From: Pararhizobium capsulatum DSM 1112
GTDB taxonomy: Bacteria > Pseudomonadota > Alphaproteobacteria > Rhizobiales > Rhizobiaceae
Direction of reading: 5' to 3'
Assembly: GCF_030814475.1 (NCBI RefSeq)
Contig: NZ_JAUSVF010000004.1
Coordinates: forward strand, 1 to 64,000
Length of the DNA: 64,000 bases
Positions 19,006-26,732 of the stretch are shown here, in pieces (position 1 is the first letter of the stretch; each line of letters begins with the position of its first letter). Below the pieces are notes generated by a model, which was not told the origin of the DNA, did not search any database, and saw only the letters and a list, made by a program, of their open reading frames with translations. A program made the position numbers and the translations under genes.

Positions 19006-20415
19006 ATGCCAGACATTTTCAGCCTTATCGGACGCTCACTCGGCACGGCAGCGCTTTTGCTGTCGGTCGCAGCTGCGCCGATTTCAATCCCCGCAGCCAG
19101 GGCACAGGACACCCAGGCCGCAGCAGCTGCCCCGAGCGCAGATGCTGATGCAGACACGCCCGATCTTCTGACAGAAGATGAACTGGAGGTGCTCGTCGCC
19201 CGCATCGCCCTCTATCCGGACGAGCTGGTCGCCGTCATCACCTCCGCCTCGATTTTCCCCCTGCAGATCGTGGAGGCGCAGCGGTTCCTCGATCAATCGA
19301 AGGCCAAGAAGGACCTGAAGCCCAAGGACAGCTGGGACGGCAGCGTCATCTCCCTTCTGAATTACCCCCAGGTCGTCAAGATGATGAGCGACGACCTCGA
19401 GTGGACACAGTCGCTCGGCAGCGCCCTCACCTATCAGCAGAAGGATGTGCTGATCGCCATACAGACGCTGCGCGACAAGGCGGTCGCCGACAACGTCATC
19501 AAGAGTGACGACAAGATTACCGTCGTCAATGAGGGCGACAATGTCGTCATCCAGTCCACGAACCCCGAAAAGGTCTACGTGCCGCAATACGAGCCGCAAA
19601 TGCTCTATGAACCGAGCTATGCTCCGGCTCCGATCAGCTACTATCCTGAACCCTACCCCAATTATTACTACCCGACGGCAACCTTCTTTGCAGGCGCGGT
19701 GACGGGTGCAATCTGGGCCTCAGCGGTCGATTGGGACGATTGGGGTGTATGGGGCGGAAACTGGGGCGGCGGCGATGTCGATATCGACTGCGACAACTGC
19801 TTCAACAACGTCGATATAGATCGCGACAAGTTCAAGATGGGTGATGTCGACTGGAAGAATGTCGACCGTTCCAAGATCAAGTTCGACAAGAACCAGTTCA
19901 ACAATATCGATCGCACCAAGATGCGTAACGATTTCAAGGGAAATCGCGAAAACAACATCGGTGTCAAGGCAAAGGATTTGCGTCGCGACGGCGGTAACAC
20001 CATCGCCAACAATCGGCCTAAGGTTACCACAAACGACATTCGCAAGAGCAAGGTCGATGCGGATCGTGCTCGCAACAAGAGCGCTAATGCCGGAAATCAG
20101 CGACCGGGCAAGGGGCAGAACGCTGCCAACCAGCGGCCGGGCAAAGCACAGAACGCTGGTGCCAATCGTCCAAAAGCTTCACAGGGGGCAAACCGTTCGA
20201 ACAAGCAAGTCAACCGGCAGGTCAAGCAGCCAAAGGCAGGTGCTCGTACCCAGAATCGCTCCCCGAAAAACAACTCCGTGCTCGGCAATCCAGGCAATCG
20301 CCACCAAACGAACATGTCATCCAATCGCGGCAGACAGTCGATGGGCGGCGGCCATCGCGGTGGTGGCGGTCATAAGGTGGTGAGACATGGCGGTGGCGGC
20401 GGACGTCGCCGGTAA
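19006..20415 (+). CDS. DUF3300 family secreted protein
   Basis: The 469-residue product has a signal peptide (cleavage near ARAQD, residue 34), a DUF3300 domain (about 50-250) with the marks VARIALYPDELVAVITSAS and SLLNYPQVVKMMSDDLEWTQ, a Tyr/Pro-rich linker, repeated D(V/I)D and NNxDR motifs around 260-310, and a strongly basic Asn/Gln/Arg/Gly-rich tail (350-469). Such tails suggest binding to nucleic acid or anionic polymer, but function is unknown. The DUF2950 gene follows after 24 bp, an association known in other proteobacteria, so the two probably act together in the periplasm. Confidence 0.9.
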   Translation: MPDIFSLIGRSLGTAALLLSVAAAPISIPAARAQDTQAAAAAPSADADADTPDLLTEDELEVLVARIALYPDELVAVITSASIFPLQIVEAQRFLDQSKAKKDLKPKDSWDGSVISLLNYPQVVKMMSDDLEWTQSLGSALTYQQKDVLIAIQTLRDKAVADNVIKSDDKITVVNEGDNVVIQSTNPEKVYVPQYEPQMLYEPSYAPAPISYYPEPYPNYYYPTATFFAGAVTGAIWASAVDWDDWGVWGGNWGGGDVDIDCDNCFNNVDIDRDKFKMGDVDWKNVDRSKIKFDKNQFNNIDRTKMRNDFKGNRENNIGVKAKDLRRDGGNTIANNRPKVTTNDIRKSKVDADRARNKSANAGNQRPGKGQNAANQRPGKAQNAGANRPKASQGANRSNKQVNRQVKQPKAGARTQNRSPKNNSVLGNPGNRHQTNMSSNRGRQSMGGGHRGGGGHKVVRHGGGGGRRR

Positions 20416-20439
20416 TTCGGGCGCAAAGGAGAAACGACG

Positions 20440-21402
20440 ATGAAAACAGAATACAGAACTATTCTTCGCACGTTGGCCTGCGCCGCAGTCTTTGCAGGCA
20501 CAACGCTGGTACCGGTTGTCAACGCGCAGACCGCTGACGACAATATGTCCATTTCGGACTTCGCGTCGAAACAGGAACCACCGACTTTCGCCACCCCCGA
20601 AGAGGCTGTCGCGGCGTTCAAGTCGACCGTCGAAGGTGGCGATATCGACAAGCTCGCCGCCCTGCTCGGTCTCGATGCCGCAAAAACCAAGGCGGCCAGT
20701 GGCGTGGCGGAAACCTACGAAGACATCAAAGCCCGCCTGAAGGAAAAGCTTGATCTCACGGATGTGAACAACCGCAAGGTTCTGGAAATCGGCAACGAGC
20801 GCTGGCCTTTCCCCTTCCCGATCTCCAAGGGTGACGACGGCAAATGGGCCTTCGATACCTTTGTCGGGCTTGAGGAGGTCGCAAATCGCCGGGTTGGAGA
20901 AAATGAACTTTCGACCATCGACACCATCAGCGACTATGTCGGAGCACAGGAGCAATATGCCCTTGCCGATCACGATGGCGATGGCGTTCTCGAATATGCG
21001 CAGAAAATAATCAGCACCGAGGGCACCCAGGACGGCCTCTATTGGCCAGCCGAGGCGTTCGACGGCGAGGAAAGCCCGGCCGGCGCAGCGCTTGCCGGCG
21101 GGGATGCGCTCAAGGCAGCCAAGGCAGGCGAAGGCTTCAATGGCTACCGCTACAAGATCCTCACCCGACAAGGCGACGCGATTGCCGGGGGCGCTTATGA
21201 CTATGTCATCAACGGCAACATGATCGCCGGTTTCGGCCTCGTGGCCTGGCCCGTCCATTATGGCATAACCGGGGTCAAGACCTTCGTCGTCAACAAGAAC
21301 GGCATCGTCTATGAAGCCGATCTGGGCGACGACACGTCGAAAATCGCGTCGAAAATCGAAACCTTCAATCCGAACGACGATTGGCAGATCGTGGAGGACT
21401 GA
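20440..21402 (+). CDS. DUF2950 family periplasmic protein
   Basis: A 320-residue protein with signal peptide (ending VVNAQT near residue 31) and the full DUF2950 domain: FATPEEAVAAFKSTVEGGD at the start, the core RWPFPFPISKGDDGKWAFD, and the closing GYRYKILTRQG and GLVAWPVHYGITGVKTFVV blocks. AAAGGAGAAACG precedes the ATG. It is the second gene of an apparent operon with the DUF3300 gene and is followed by a strong hairpin at 21473-21508. Function not established. Confidence 0.92.
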   Translation: MKTEYRTILRTLACAAVFAGTTLVPVVNAQTADDNMSISDFASKQEPPTFATPEEAVAAFKSTVEGGDIDKLAALLGLDAAKTKAASGVAETYEDIKARLKEKLDLTDVNNRKVLEIGNERWPFPFPISKGDDGKWAFDTFVGLEEVANRRVGENELSTIDTISDYVGAQEQYALADHDGDGVLEYAQKIISTEGTQDGLYWPAEAFDGEESPAGAALAGGDALKAAKAGEGFNGYRYKILTRQGDAIAGGAYDYVINGNMIAGFGLVAWPVHYGITGVKTFVVNKNGIVYEADLGDDTSKIASKIETFNPNDDWQIVED

Positions 21403-21472
21403 CGCGGTGACTCGGTCGCGAGAAGGGAGAGAACCAGACAGCGGCCGCGGTCGACAAGAAATAGCTGAACTG

Positions 21473-21508
21473 TAATGCCCGGCTCCGCATTTGCGGGGCC
21501 GGGCATTA
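21473..21508 (+). terminator. Hairpin terminator after DUF3300-DUF2950 operon
   Basis: An 11-bp perfect stem (TAATGCCCGGC with GCCGGGCATTA) encloses a further CCGC/GCGG stem and an ATTT loop. No long T-run follows on the + strand, but position and strength make it the likely end of the operon transcript. Confidence 0.7.
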
Positions 21509-21618
21509 TGCCAGCCGGCACCTATCGCTGAAAATCTCGGGACGGAATTATTCCTCTGGAGCGCCGCGGACATCAGCGAGCCGGATTTACAGAAATGGCT
21601 TGATGACTACCCGTCCGG

Positions 21619-22116
21619 CTAATACGGCGAAATGCACAGGCGCCGCGGTCCATAGTACGGCTGGAACGTATCGTCATAGGCCCGATACGAACGATATCTC
21701 GAGTGGCACCAGTTTGCGTGGGAACCGTCCCCATAGTATCCCGGCTCGGAGTAGTTATAGTAGCCTGGATGAGCTAACAGGCCGCCCACGATAACACCGG
21801 TGCCGAAGCTGCCCCACGGGGCGCCATAGTTGTTGTAGTTGTTATAATTATTGTAGTAATGACGGGGATAATAGCGTCTGTAGCCTCCATGGTACTGACT
21901 ATAGCGCCGTGCGTTATTCCCACTCCACCTGTTCATTCCCATTGAGCGGCGGTAGTAATTTCGGCCTTGCGCATACCGTGAGTTCCCACGATTGCGGATA
22001 ACCTGAATGTCAGAGTTCTGCAGCTTAGGGCCGTCAACAGCCGGGAAGGCGTGCGCTGGCGCAACGCTTGAAAATGCAGTTGTCAGCGAAAGCCCAATGA
22101 TTGCGAGCAATCTCAT
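21619..22116 (-). CDS. BA14K family secreted protein
   Basis: The 165-residue product starts at ATG 22116 behind GTGGTGAAG and has a signal peptide (MRLLAIIGLSLTTAFSS...AHA), a Tyr/Asn/Arg-rich middle with runs of YNN, the hydrophobic WGSFGTGVIVGGLLA and the C-terminal BA14K motif HANWCHSRYRSYRAYDDTF...GPRRLC. It is convergent with the DUF2950 gene. The layout matches the protein at 18056, so the two are paralogues flanking the DUF3300 operon. Confidence 0.88.
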   Translation of the reverse strand: MRLLAIIGLSLTTAFSSVAPAHAFPAVDGPKLQNSDIQVIRNRGNSRYAQGRNYYRRSMGMNRWSGNNARRYSQYHGGYRRYYPRHYYNNYNNYNNYGAPWGSFGTGVIVGGLLAHPGYYNYSEPGYYGDGSHANWCHSRYRSYRAYDDTFQPYYGPRRLCISPY

Positions 22117-22711
22117 TTGCTTCACCACTTTGCCTTGCAGAGGCCAATACTGCCTCTCGATGGGCAAACGTTTCAAGCCTCGCATCGTTCCGGCCCAACT
22201 TAGTCACTCAATTGTGATTGGCTGATCTCTGCACCTACCCCTCGGTATTTCCTTTCCAAGTTGCCTCCTCGTCCAGCAATTGTTGAGCCTAGCGTGAGCA
22301 CGGAATTGGAACGCCGTGTGCCGGTCACGAGCACTGGGTGATGGGCGGTCTTGCTAACCTGCTAACCTCACCATTACTCAGTTGGTATCAGGTATAAAAA
22401 ACGCCGGCGGCTTCGACGCCACGTAGGTCCAGCCCCTCAAATAGTCTTGCCGCGCAACCAGCTAGGTGTACGGCCTTCCGGCCAGGTTTTGATGGTCTAT
22501 GCGTACCCATTGTCGATCCACCGGTCGCGAAGCCTTCAGTCGGCGAGAAAGAGGTGAATGGAGTGCTGCGTTTTGCCATCCGGTCGCCTCGTAAAAGGAA
22601 CTGACATGGAAGCATGCGCGGGACTGTTCAGCGACATTTTTGTCTTGTATGCCGATAACCACGACGTTACGAAAATAAGCCCACGCGTTCGATAAACCGG
22701 AGGGACGATAT
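22117..22711. other. Non-coding gap
   Basis: About 600 bp containing only short frames without family character. It holds the upstream regions of the divergent BA14K gene and the gene at 22712. Nothing else recognised. Confidence 0.45.
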
Positions 22712-23398
22712 ATGCTCCGTCAACACGTTATGGTTATTGCGCTTGTAGTGGGAATTGCTGGGCTCCTCACTGTCAGTTTGGTTCATGATCGTATCGCAAG
22801 GCAGGCGGTACAAGTGGAACAAGATGCGAAACTGAGTGAATTTATCGGCAACGTCGAAAAGATCGAAGCGTCCTCAGACCCTGACGGCAAAAAAAGCAAA
22901 GAGGTTATCGATCTGGTCATCTCCGCAAATGTGGGACAATCGGCCTTTGACAAGCAATACCCGCTCAACCCTCTTCGCAATCGGGTGCTCGACCATGTTC
23001 TTCTGCGCCATCAGAACACTTTTCCGCTCCAATCGACTGTGTTTGAAAGGATGGCGGATATAGATTGTCTCAACCAGGTCAGCTTGGTTTCAACCGACAG
23101 CGACACTTTCACCCAAGACATCAATGATAAGTGGCGGAAGGCCTATTCTGATTTTAGGCAGTGGCAACCTTATCTCTCAAACTCAAAGGCCAAGTTGCGT
23201 GAATGTGCAGACCGCTTCCACGCGCGCATTACTATGCATGAGGAATATTTGGCGAAGAATAAGCCACTTAGCGTGCGGATTGTCGGCGAGGAGGTGGGCC
23301 AGGCGACATCCGAGGTAAGCGAGTGGTGGGACGGCGTCACAAAACCTATCACTGACGTAGTCGATGAGTTCAAATCAGGATACGAAGGTGGGAAATAG
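22712..23398 (+). CDS. Membrane-anchored hypothetical protein
   Basis: A 228-residue protein with a single N-terminal hydrophobic segment (about 5-24), probably an uncleaved signal anchor, and a hydrophilic helical domain outside. CGGAGGGACG precedes the ATG. Two cysteines (in DCLNQV and RECADRF) could form a disulfide in the periplasm. The C-terminal 40 residues are amphipathic helix with several Val-Trp pairs. No family is recognised. Base composition is lower in GC than flanking genes, which suggests acquisition. Confidence 0.65.
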   Translation: MLRQHVMVIALVVGIAGLLTVSLVHDRIARQAVQVEQDAKLSEFIGNVEKIEASSDPDGKKSKEVIDLVISANVGQSAFDKQYPLNPLRNRVLDHVLLRHQNTFPLQSTVFERMADIDCLNQVSLVSTDSDTFTQDINDKWRKAYSDFRQWQPYLSNSKAKLRECADRFHARITMHEEYLAKNKPLSVRIVGEEVGQATSEVSEWWDGVTKPITDVVDEFKSGYEGGK

Positions 23399-23457
23399 GC
23401 ATCGGGTCGGTTGACAGCGTCCAGATCAACGACTGGATCGTCTAGCGAATGGCTTAG

Positions 23458-24072
23458 TGGCCCCCGTTCATTGCCGCCGCCAATCCGCTACGCACTGTGT
23501 CAGGTGATGCTGCTTATGTTTCCGCTATCGTCGGAAGCATCCAGGGGCCGGTGGTGCTGGTCGGGCACTCTTATGGGGGCCAGGTCATCACGAACGCCGC
23601 CAGAGGCAGCGAGAATGTGAAATCACTGGTCTATGTGGCCGCCTTTGCTCCAGAAGCGGGTGAAGCTGCGGCAGAGCTCGCAGGCAAGTTCCCCGGTGGC
23701 ACGCTCGGGCAGGCCCTTGCTGCTCCTGTAAAGCTTGCTGATGGTGGCGTGGATCTCTCCATCGACCAAGCCAAGTTCCACGATCAGTTCGCCCATGATG
23801 TCGCAGCAGACGACGCTGCCCTGATGGCCGCGGGCCAACGCCCGATCACCGAAGCCGCCTTGACGGAGAAGTCCGGAGATCCGGCTTGGAAGGCGCTGCC
23901 ATCTTACTTCATCTATGGGGATGGCGATAAGAACATCCCGGCCAAGGCACTAGGCTTCATGGCCGAACGCGCCGGCTCCAGGCACACCGTCGTCGTCAAA
24001 GGCGCATCCCACGTTGTGATGGTCTCCCAGCCCCAGGCCGTGGCCGATCTCATCGAAGAAGCTGCACGGTAG
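23458..24072 (+). pseudogene. Alpha/beta hydrolase lacking N-terminus
   Basis: The frame carries the family sequence FIAAANPLRTVSGDAAYVSA followed by the nucleophile elbow VVLVGHSYGGQVI (catalytic Ser in GHSYGG) and, near the end, FIYGDGDKNIPAKALGF and the catalytic-His region KGASHVVMVSQP. Intact relatives have about 45 more residues before this point, including the first beta strands with HG. Here the frame is closed by TAG at 23455-23457 and only a non-family ATG at 23497 would remain. The core triad survives, so a shortened product from 23497 cannot be excluded. Confidence 0.7.
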
Positions 24073-24328
24073 GTCATGTCGGCCACAATCTGCAAAAGGC
24101 CGTCGCTCGAAAGAGGGTGGCCTTTCGCAGGCAGAGGTCGTCCCACAGGGCTCAGGAATGCGGGGTAACGCACCATCTCGTCTTCCGACATGCCAATCGG
24201 CTGGCGCGGTCCGGGACGATTTCCCATCGGCGCCGGGCGTTGCTCGATCTCGGACAGCGAGCTCATGCTATTCATGCCAAACCAGAACCATCGCCGCACT
24301 CGAGTGGGCGAACCATCGGTCTGAACGG

Positions 24329-25228
24329 TTACTCAACTCGGATCCCAGCCAGAAGCGCCTTTTTCTCCAAAAGGTCTTCACCGACAATATCAAAGAAAGC
24401 TCGGATACGGGCAGTATTCTTCAAATCCGTATGAGTTACGATCCAGAGTTCTCGAACAAGCTCTGGCACGGGGTCGATAATGCGCACTAGGTCCGGCTCT
24501 GGATCACCGAGGTAACAGGGAAGGACGGCAGCACCGATGCCAGCACGTACGGCGACGAGCTGGTTTACGACGCTATTAGTTCGGTAGCCGATATTCACAT
24601 TCGGCACATGGCTGCTGATCCATTCCGCTGCATTGACGTCGCTCATACTCTCTTCCCAACCAATAATCGGCAGTTGGGTAATTTTATCGGGTCCAACTCC
24701 CACTTTCGCCGCCAGGTCTCTTCTTGCGTAAACGGTCCATGCAATGTCCGAGAGCTTGCGGCCATAAAGGTCGCCTTCGCGCGGTCGGGTGACACGGAGA
24801 GCAAGGTCGGCTTCACGTCGGGACAGGCTCAACACTCGATTGTCGATGGCGAGCTCGATCATAATGTCAGGATGGGCATCGCGGAAACGACCTATTGCGG
24901 GCGTCAGTAGACGGTATGCCAGCGTCTCGGAAGAGGTCACGCGAAGGCGGCCCGTTAGGCTCAGATCGCGTCCTGCAATGTCGCGCGCGATTGTCGCCGC
25001 TTCTGTTTCGATACGTTCTCCTGCCGCCGACACACGCTCCCCCGCAGCGGTGGGACGATAGGTCCCACCTGGTAGGCGTTCGAAAAGCCGGACGCCCATT
25101 CCGTCCTCCAGATGTCTCAAGCGGCGAAACGCCGTCGAATGGTTCACACGCAAAAGTTCGGCGGCCTTTGTCAGGCTGCCGGCACGGGCCACCGCCAGCA
25201 CCAGGCGCAGGTCGTTCCAGTCGTCCAT
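24329..25228 (-). CDS. LysR-family transcriptional regulator
   Basis: A 299-residue regulator: winged HTH at residues 3-62 (LVLAVARAGSLTKAAELLRV with AFRRLRHLEDGMGVRLFER), then a LysR effector-binding domain from about 90 onward. ATG 25228 is preceded by CAGGAG; an upstream ATG at 25411 would place 61 unrelated residues before the HTH. It is divergent from the glutathione S-transferase gene at 25461, with a 232-bp shared region, so that gene is the likely target. Confidence 0.9.
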   Translation of the reverse strand: MDDWNDLRLVLAVARAGSLTKAAELLRVNHSTAFRRLRHLEDGMGVRLFERLPGGTYRPTAAGERVSAAGERIETEAATIARDIAGRDLSLTGRLRVTSSETLAYRLLTPAIGRFRDAHPDIMIELAIDNRVLSLSRREADLALRVTRPREGDLYGRKLSDIAWTVYARRDLAAKVGVGPDKITQLPIIGWEESMSDVNAAEWISSHVPNVNIGYRTNSVVNQLVAVRAGIGAAVLPCYLGDPEPDLVRIIDPVPELVRELWIVTHTDLKNTARIRAFFDIVGEDLLEKKALLAGIRVE

Positions 25229-25286
25229 GGCGAGCTCCTGAGACAAGTGATTAATCCTTTTAACATCCAGGTTCATGCAGGCTGAC

Positions 25287-25300
25287 TTGCAAAATTGCAA
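25287..25300. promoter_or_regulatory. Possible LysR operator in divergent region
   Basis: TTGCAAAATTGCAA consists of two TTGCAA arms (each self-complementary) separated by two bases. It lies between the divergent LysR and GST genes, where LysR-type proteins normally bind. Assignment rests on symmetry and position only. Confidence 0.35.
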
Positions 25301-25460
25301 ATTCGCTTTGCCAAATCGACGATGGATTTGCGGATTAGCTGATGGCACTTTTCTCATTACCGGGGCCACGATGGCGTCGGGCGTCAAAGGATTCTCTTGC
25401 TTCCGTTTCATCGCCGGGTGCGTGCCGGTTAACGCTTCGAATTTTCATCTGGAGGTTTTT

Positions 25461-26138
25461 ATGTCTCGCCTGGAACTTATCAGCCATGGGCTTTGCCCCT
25501 ACGTGCAGCGGGCCGCCATTGCACTCGCCGAAAAGAACGTCCCGTTCACGCGCATCGATATCGATCTTGCCAACAAGCCCGCCTGGTTCAAGGTGATTTC
25601 TCCTCTCGGCAAGGTACCACTTCTAAAGGTCGATGACCGCGTCCTCTTTGAATCCGCGGTTATCTGTGACTATCTGGATGAAACCACTGCGCCGCGTCTC
25701 CATCCATCAGATCCATTCGAGCGCGCGCGCCATCGTGGCTGGATCGAGTTCGGATCTGCTGTCCTAAACGATATCTGGCGGTTATACTCGGCACCCGATG
25801 AAGCCAGCTTTATCGCTGCTAGCATTGGGTTAAAGGCACGTCTTAGACAACTCGAAGCAACACTGGATCGTGGGCCGTACTTTTCCGGCTCGGATTTTTC
25901 CCTTGTCGATGCCGCCTTCGCGCCTGTCTTTCGCTACTTCGATGTCTTCGACACCTTTGTCGACTTGGAAATCGTCAAGGACTTGCCGAAAGTTCAAGAT
26001 TGGCGCCGGGCGTTGTCCGAACGACCAAGCGTACAGGTAGCGGCTTGCAACACTTATCCCGAAAAACTGCGTGTCTTTCTCGCCGGCCAGAACAGTTATA
26101 TGAGCACGCTTCTTGGCCAACAGGAGAAAATTGGATAA
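25461..26138 (+). CDS. Glutathione S-transferase
   Basis: A 225-residue cytosolic GST-fold enzyme that conjugates or reduces substrates with glutathione. The thioredoxin-like N-terminal domain shows SHGLCPYVQRAAIALAEK (LCPY-type active site, so omega/zeta-like with a catalytic Cys), the cis-proline in GKVPLL and the ES motif FESAVICDYL. The all-helical C-terminal domain runs from about 90 to 215. GGAGG at 25451-25455 supports ATG 25461; the in-frame extension to 25275 has no ribosome site. Probably controlled by the divergent LysR gene. Confidence 0.88.
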   Translation: MSRLELISHGLCPYVQRAAIALAEKNVPFTRIDIDLANKPAWFKVISPLGKVPLLKVDDRVLFESAVICDYLDETTAPRLHPSDPFERARHRGWIEFGSAVLNDIWRLYSAPDEASFIAASIGLKARLRQLEATLDRGPYFSGSDFSLVDAAFAPVFRYFDVFDTFVDLEIVKDLPKVQDWRRALSERPSVQVAACNTYPEKLRVFLAGQNSYMSTLLGQQEKIG

Positions 26139-26160
26139 GGATTGTACCACCAAGCACAGG

Positions 26161-26331
26161 ATGAAAACCGTGCCGATGATCACTGGCGATTACGTTGCAC
26201 CGGAGATCCGATCCGGCCTTCTGGCAGATATCGCCGCACTCGACTCCAGATCGGCAGCAACACATCTTGGCCAATATCCGGGCGTAACCGCCATTCCTGT
26301 CAAGCCAGCAGATGGGAAAGCTGGCTTGTAG
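26161..26331 (+). pseudogene. N-terminal fragment resembling a PLP-dependent ammonia-lyase
   Basis: This 56-codon frame reads ITGDYVAPEIRSGLLADIAAL then RSAATHLGQYPGVTAIPV. The last part resembles the N-terminal leader of diaminopropionate/threonine ammonia-lyase-like enzymes, in which an arginine-rich helix is followed by PG-x-x-x-TP(V/L). The catalytic domain with the PLP lysine is absent; the frame ends right after the leader. No recognisable continuation was seen in the next 400 bp. The identification is tentative. Confidence 0.35.
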
Positions 26332-26732
26332 CGTGCAAACGCCCCACCGACGTCGGCCTGTCCGCCGTTTGGCTGGATAACAAGTCACGGCGAGGACGAA
26401 CCTAAAGACTGAAACCACGGCCGTCGTGCACACGGTCTTCGAAGCCATTCAGAACCTGCTCGGTCCACTCGATACGGAGAGCTAATTGTTCGTTCACGCC
26501 CTAGATGGCGAGGGTTGTCGCTATGGCGGCAGAGCACAGAATGGTCGCTTGGCGGAAGCCAATAAGTACGCCTGCTTACAACGTGAGGCACTTGCCTTCC
26601 GGCGAATCCTTCGAATTCCTTTGGTCCGTCAATCAGAGCGATCTGCTCGCGCGTCTCTTCGGGCTTAGAAAGGTCAACACCACTTGAAACACGCCCGGTT
26701 CACAGCTGAAATTTATCTTTCCTTCAAGCCAC
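26332..26732. other. Gap with short frames only
   Basis: About 400 bp between the fragment at 26161 and the convergent penicillin-binding protein gene. Frames of 30-60 codons on both strands lack family character. Nothing assigned. Confidence 0.4.

Noticed and set aside
20317..21573. 418-codon reverse frame opposite DUF2950
   Set aside because: Shadow of the DUF2950 gene; the + strand has signal peptide, domain motifs and a terminator.
23913..24299. Reverse frame containing PIGMSEDEMVRYPAFLSPVG
   Set aside because: It looks protein-like for about 60 residues between the hydrolase remnant and LysR gene, but it continues as antisense of the hydrolase and no family could be named.
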